Source of the DNA: a bacterium
Lineage (GTDB): Bacteria > UBP15 > UBA6099 > JAJRTR01
Length of the DNA: 27,525 nucleotides
Reading direction: 5' to 3'
Assembly (NCBI GenBank): GCA_024278215.1
Contig: JAJRTR010000009.1
Coordinates: forward strand, 1 to 27,525
Both the position numbers and the translations under genes were made by a program. The notes under the pieces were generated by a model, which was given only the letters and a program-made list of their open reading frames with translations, ran no database searches and was not told where the DNA came from. The first letter of the stretch is position 1, and each line of letters begins with the position of its first letter. This document shows positions 24,370 to 27,525 of the stretch, in pieces.

Positions 24370-24876
24370 ATGGAAGAGATATTTGGTTCGCTGGGTATTA
24401 AACCTATGCAAATTGCTATACAGATGCTGGGATTTTTTCTGGTATTCGGGCTGCTGGCCAAGCTTCTGTGGAAGCCTGTACTCGACCTCATGGACGCGCG
24501 GGAAAATGAAGTAAAAGATCTCTTCGACAAGGCTGAAAACGCCAAGAAGGAGAGCGAGCAGTTGATGGCGGAGTACAAGGACCATCTCGAAAAAATCAAG
24601 GAAGAGGCCCAGGAGAAAATCGCCGAGGGCATCGCCAGAGGCAACGAGATGGGTGATAAGATCGTAAACGATGCCAGAAAGATGGCGGAGCAGGAAAAAC
24701 AGCGAGCAATAAACGCCATTGAGGACGAGGCTACAAAAGCCAGGATGGAACTGCGGGATTTCGCCGTCACTCTCTCCATGGATATAGCCGAAAAGGTTCT
24801 CCAGGCTGAGGTTGACAGGTCAAAGCACGAGAATCTCGTCAAAAAGCTTGTATCCGATCTGGAATCTATGAACTGA
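24370..24876 (+). CDS. atpF: F0F1 ATP synthase subunit b
   Basis: The peripheral stalk subunit is 168 aa. It has one N-terminal membrane helix (about 11-33, IQMLGFFLVFGLLAKLLW) followed by a long charged coiled coil (AENAKKESEQLMAEYKDHLEK and on) that holds delta and alpha. Only one b gene is seen, with no b' copy. GGAGG precedes the ATG by 9 bases. The gap after atpE contains a weak CCGC/GCGG inverted repeat that could separate expression of c from the rest. Confidence 0.94.
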   Translation: MEEIFGSLGIKPMQIAIQMLGFFLVFGLLAKLLWKPVLDLMDARENEVKDLFDKAENAKKESEQLMAEYKDHLEKIKEEAQEKIAEGIARGNEMGDKIVNDARKMAEQEKQRAINAIEDEATKARMELRDFAVTLSMDIAEKVLQAEVDRSKHENLVKKLVSDLESMN

Positions 24877-24892
24877 GGAGCTGTAAGGGAAC

Positions 24893-25438
24893 ATGCTGAA
24901 ACGCGCCATAGCTACAAGATACGCAACGGCTCTTTTCCTGCTTGCTGAAGAAAAGGGTATACTCGAGGACATCGAAAGAGACTTCCCCGGTGTAGCCGAT
25001 GTATACAGCAGCAGTGAGGAACTAACACGTTTCCTGACACACCCGGCAATAGGTCCCGGAGAGAAGAAGGAAGTGCTCGAAAAACTTTTCGAGGGGAAGA
25101 TTCACGAGACTCTCTATGATCTAGTGATGATGACTGTCGACAAGAACCGCGAGGAGTACATCCCCCTGATATGGGAAGACTTCAGGCGGTTGCTGATGGA
25201 GCATCGCGGACAGATGAGGGCGACGATATTTTCGCCATTTGAGCTGTCCACAGAATTGAAGCAGGAAGTTGAGATCGGTCTTGAGAAAGTGACCGGCAAG
25301 ACAATTCTGCTTGAAGAGAAAGTCGACAACAGTTTAATAGGTGGTATCAGAATTCTGATTGGCGACCGCGTTTATGACGGCAGCGTGGTCAGCACACTGG
25401 AGCAGTTGCGTGAAACGCTGATGACTGCGCCGGTATGA
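24893..25438 (+). CDS. atpH: F0F1 ATP synthase subunit delta
   Basis: The delta subunit links the top of F1 (alpha) to the b stalk. At 181 aa it has the usual length, beginning AIATRYATALFLLAEEKG. The C-terminal signature GKTILLEEKVDNSLIGGIRILIGDRVYDGSV matches the family segment that contacts subunit b. It lies 16 bases after atpF. An AAGGGA lies just before the ATG. Confidence 0.95.
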   Translation: MLKRAIATRYATALFLLAEEKGILEDIERDFPGVADVYSSSEELTRFLTHPAIGPGEKKEVLEKLFEGKIHETLYDLVMMTVDKNREEYIPLIWEDFRRLLMEHRGQMRATIFSPFELSTELKQEVEIGLEKVTGKTILLEEKVDNSLIGGIRILIGDRVYDGSVVSTLEQLRETLMTAPV

Positions 25439-25452
25439 TTAGTTAGAGGTGA

Positions 25453-26979
25453 ATGATGAGCCTGAAACCGGAAGAAGTAAGCTCAGTACTGAAAGACCAA
25501 CTGGAAAAGTACCAGTCCAAGGTCGAAATGACCGATGTGGGCACCATACTCCAGGTTGGTGACGGTATCGCACGAATATACGGCCTCAGCAGCGCGATGG
25601 CCGGGGAGATGCTCGAATTTCCCGGCGGTGTCAAAGGCATGGTTCTCAACCTTGAAGAGGACAATGTCGGCGCAGTTCTGTTCGGTTCCGATGTAGGAAT
25701 CAAAGAGGGCGACACGGTACGCTGCACGGGTAAAATCGCCTCCGTTCCTGTTGGTGAAGCCATACTCGGCAGAGTTCTCAACGCTGTCGGCGAGCCGATC
25801 GACAACAAGGGGCCCATCGCTTCAGATGAAAACCGTGTTATCGAAATAAAGGCGGTCGGCATCACGGAACGCCAGCCGGTAAAGCAGCCTGTCCAGACAG
25901 GTGTCAAGGCCATCGACGCCATGATCCCCATCGGACGCGGCCAGCGCGAACTAATCATCGGTGACCGCGGCACAGGCAAAACAGCTGTCGCCGTCGACGC
26001 TATTATTAATCAGAAGAGCTCAGACATGCTCTGCATCTATGTCGCTATCGGACAGAAGGCTTCAACGGTTGTCGGCATCCACGATGTTCTTTAAAAACAC
26101 GGCGCGATGGAATATACCACCATCGTTACCGCCAGTGCCATGGAACCAGCACCGCTCCAGTATGTAGCGCCATACGCGGGATGCACTATGGCTGAGTACT
26201 TCATGCTGAAAGGCAAGGACGTCCTTATAGTATACGACGATCTCTCGAAACAGGCTGTCGCGTACCGGCAGCTTTCACTACTGCTGCGCCGCCCACCCGG
26301 ACGAGAAGCATACCCCGGAGACGTTTTCTATCTGCACAGCAGGTTGCTCGAGCGAGCTGTCAAGCTCAGCGATGAAAACGGTGCCGGCTCGATCACCGCA
26401 CTGCCGATAATCGAGACACAGGCAGGTGACGTATCGGCATACATACCGACGAATGTTATTTCCATTACGGACGGACAGATGTTCCTTGAAACCGACCTGT
26501 TCTACGCCGGCGTAAGACCGGCCATCAATGTTGGTATATCCGTTTCCCGCGTAGGCGGCAACGCGCAGACGAAAGCTATGAAGAAGGTGGCCGGCAAGCT
26601 GCGGCTCGACCTTGCACAGTATCGCGAGCTCGAGGCATTCGCGCAGTTCGGTTCCGACCTCGACAAAGCCACACAGATGCAACTCACACGCGGTGCGCGC
26701 ATGGTCGAGATTCTCAAGCAGGATCAGTATGTACCGCTGACACTCGGTAAGCAGATATTGATTATTTTCGCAGGCAGTAATGGCTATATCGATGATGTGC
26801 CAATCGAAGCGGTAGCGCAATTTGAAAAAGAGTATTATCTATTTATGGATAGTAAATATCCTGATATTGCTAAGGAAATAGAAGAGTCAAAAGATATTTC
26901 CGAGAGCCTGGATAAAAAGATGAGAAAAGCGATAGAAGAATTCAAGTCACAGTTTAAACCGGCGGAAGCGAAAATTTGA
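25453..26979 (+). pseudogene. atpA: F0F1 ATP synthase subunit alpha, interrupted by an in-frame TAA
   Basis: The nucleotide-binding, non-catalytic F1 subunit has a Walker A motif GDRGTGKTA (170-178) and IGQKASTVV. The frame meets TAA at 26092-26094 (codon 214) and continues in the same frame as [11 protein letters not shown], then [18 protein letters not shown] and the C-terminal domain. The distance from STV to GAM equals that in other alpha subunits. Exactly one codon, usually Glu or another residue, is replaced by a stop. The whole region is 508 codons, normal for AtpA, and has no other damage. It could be a recent nonsense mutation, a sequencing or assembly error, or read-through. An AGAGG lies 6 bases before the second ATG (25456), the likelier start. 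Confidence 0.93.
26092..26094 (+). other. In-frame ochre codon inside atpA
   Basis: The codon series is GTT CTT TAA AAA CAC GGC GCG ATG. A change of T to G gives GAA, the residue commonly seen here (L-E-K-H-G-A-M). Both sides are in the same frame, so neither a +1 nor a -1 shift would restore the protein. Confidence 0.9.
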
Positions 26980-27016
26980 CGGCGCGTGAGAGACCTTAAG
27001 AGAGGGGTGATCGGCT

Positions 27017-27525
27017 ATTCCTGAAAATCCGAGACAAATACGCAGAAGAATAGGAAGCGTCAAGAGTACGCAGAAGATCACGAGCGCCATGAAGATGGTT
27101 GCAGCCGCAAAACTCAGACGCGCTGAAGAACGCGCGAAAACTGCAAAGCCCTATTCAGATAAACTCCAGTCTTTTTTTGAAAGATTGGATGTCGGGCAGG
27201 ACAATATCCCCCATCCTCTTGCGGCCACAAGGCCTCATGTCAACAATACCGGTTTAATTATCATCACATCCGATAAGGGGCTTTGCGGCAGTTTCAACAG
27301 CAATATCATACGGAAAGCACATGTGTGGATTACCGAAAAGGATGAATCAAAAGTAAAACTATATGTAGTAGGGCGTAAGGGTGTGGGCACGTTAAAAAAG
27401 CAGCACGGGATGAATATAGAGGAAACTTATGTTGGTATCAACCAGGCTCTTGATTACAAGGAAATCAAAAGAATAGCAGACAAAGTTTCCAAAGATTTTA
27501 TCGAAGAGAAAATTGATGAATGCTA
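27017..27525 (+). CDS. atpG: F0F1 ATP synthase subunit gamma, 5' part, with ATT start
   Basis: This is the central rotor shaft of F1. About 169 residues are present before the window ends. After the start the sequence reads PENPRQIRRRIGSVKSTQKI, then ITSAMKMVAAAKLRRAEE and IITSDKGLCGSFNSNIIRKA, all diagnostic of gamma. No ATG, GTG or TTG is available. The frame is closed by TGA at 27008-27010, and the codons after it are TCG, GCT and ATT. The ATT at 27017 falls where the family Met is, and an AGGGG (27003-27007) lies 9 bases before it, so it is the likely start. The next Met would remove the N-terminal helix. It follows atpA by 37 bases. atpD and atpC are expected beyond the window. Confidence 0.92.
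   Translation, partial: MPENPRQIRRRIGSVKSTQKITSAMKMVAAAKLRRAEERAKTAKPYSDKLQSFFERLDVGQDNIPHPLAATRPHVNNTGLIIITSDKGLCGSFNSNIIRKAHVWITEKDESKVKLYVVGRKGVGTLKKQHGMNIEETYVGINQALDYKEIKRIADKVSKDFIEEKIDEC

Noticed and set aside
26085-26100. Programmed frameshift at CTTTAAAAAC in atpA
   Set aside because: The two halves of atpA are in the same frame, so a single shift in either direction would not rejoin them. Only read-through or a base change does.

Overview
The window looks like a chromosomal segment from an uncultured, anaerobic, probably Gram-negative bacterium. Evidence for anaerobic life is a glycyl radical enzyme with its radical-SAM activase, and a four-subunit ferredoxin-dependent 2-oxoacid oxidoreductase. 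A putative signal-peptide lipoprotein and surface-polysaccharide genes suggest a Gram-negative envelope. Nearly everything is core genome (dnaG, rpoD, scpAB, CCA-adding enzyme, F-ATPase), so I cannot place the phylum from sequence alone. The one tRNA, tRNA-Ser(CGA), does not encode CCA, which fits the CCA-adding enzyme encoded here.

Layout. 1-1457: 3' part of a large serine recombinase (mobile-element edge), whose open frame runs without a stop across an antisense tRNA-Ser gene. 1574-1751: a 178-bp palindromic repeat. 1876-4882: dnaG and rpoD (+). 4927-5066: a 140-bp MITE-like element with 19-bp terminal inverted repeats and a 6-bp target duplication. 5083-13901, all on the minus strand, in order of transcription: VorB-type 2-oxoacid:ferredoxin oxidoreductase (delta, alpha, beta, gamma), a lipoprotein, the CCA-adding enzyme, an M50 membrane protease, scpA, scpB, larE and larB. 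14114-18497: a polysaccharide cluster with asnB (-) and two family-4 glycosyltransferases (+ and -). 18581-21942: glycyl radical enzyme and activase (-). 22076-22253: a second, inverted copy of the 178-bp repeat. 22327-end: the F-ATPase operon atpZ-I-B-E-F-H-A-G (+), cut off inside atpG.

How the genes fit together. The oxidoreductase would oxidise branched-chain 2-oxoacids and reduce ferredoxin. The F-ATPase has a c subunit of proton type. LarB and LarE make precursors of the nickel-pincer cofactor, but LarC and LarA are not in the window.

Most unusual points. (1) atpA has a single in-frame TAA at codon 214, with full-length homology on both sides. (2) Two genes, a glycosyltransferase and atpG, have no ATG/GTG/TTG start where the family needs one, but have a Shine-Dalgarno sequence in front of ATC and ATT. 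(3) There are two unrelated families of small palindromic repeats. (4) Two promoters sit so close to the start codon that the mRNAs should be leaderless. (5) Subunits of the oxidoreductase carry lysine-rich tails.
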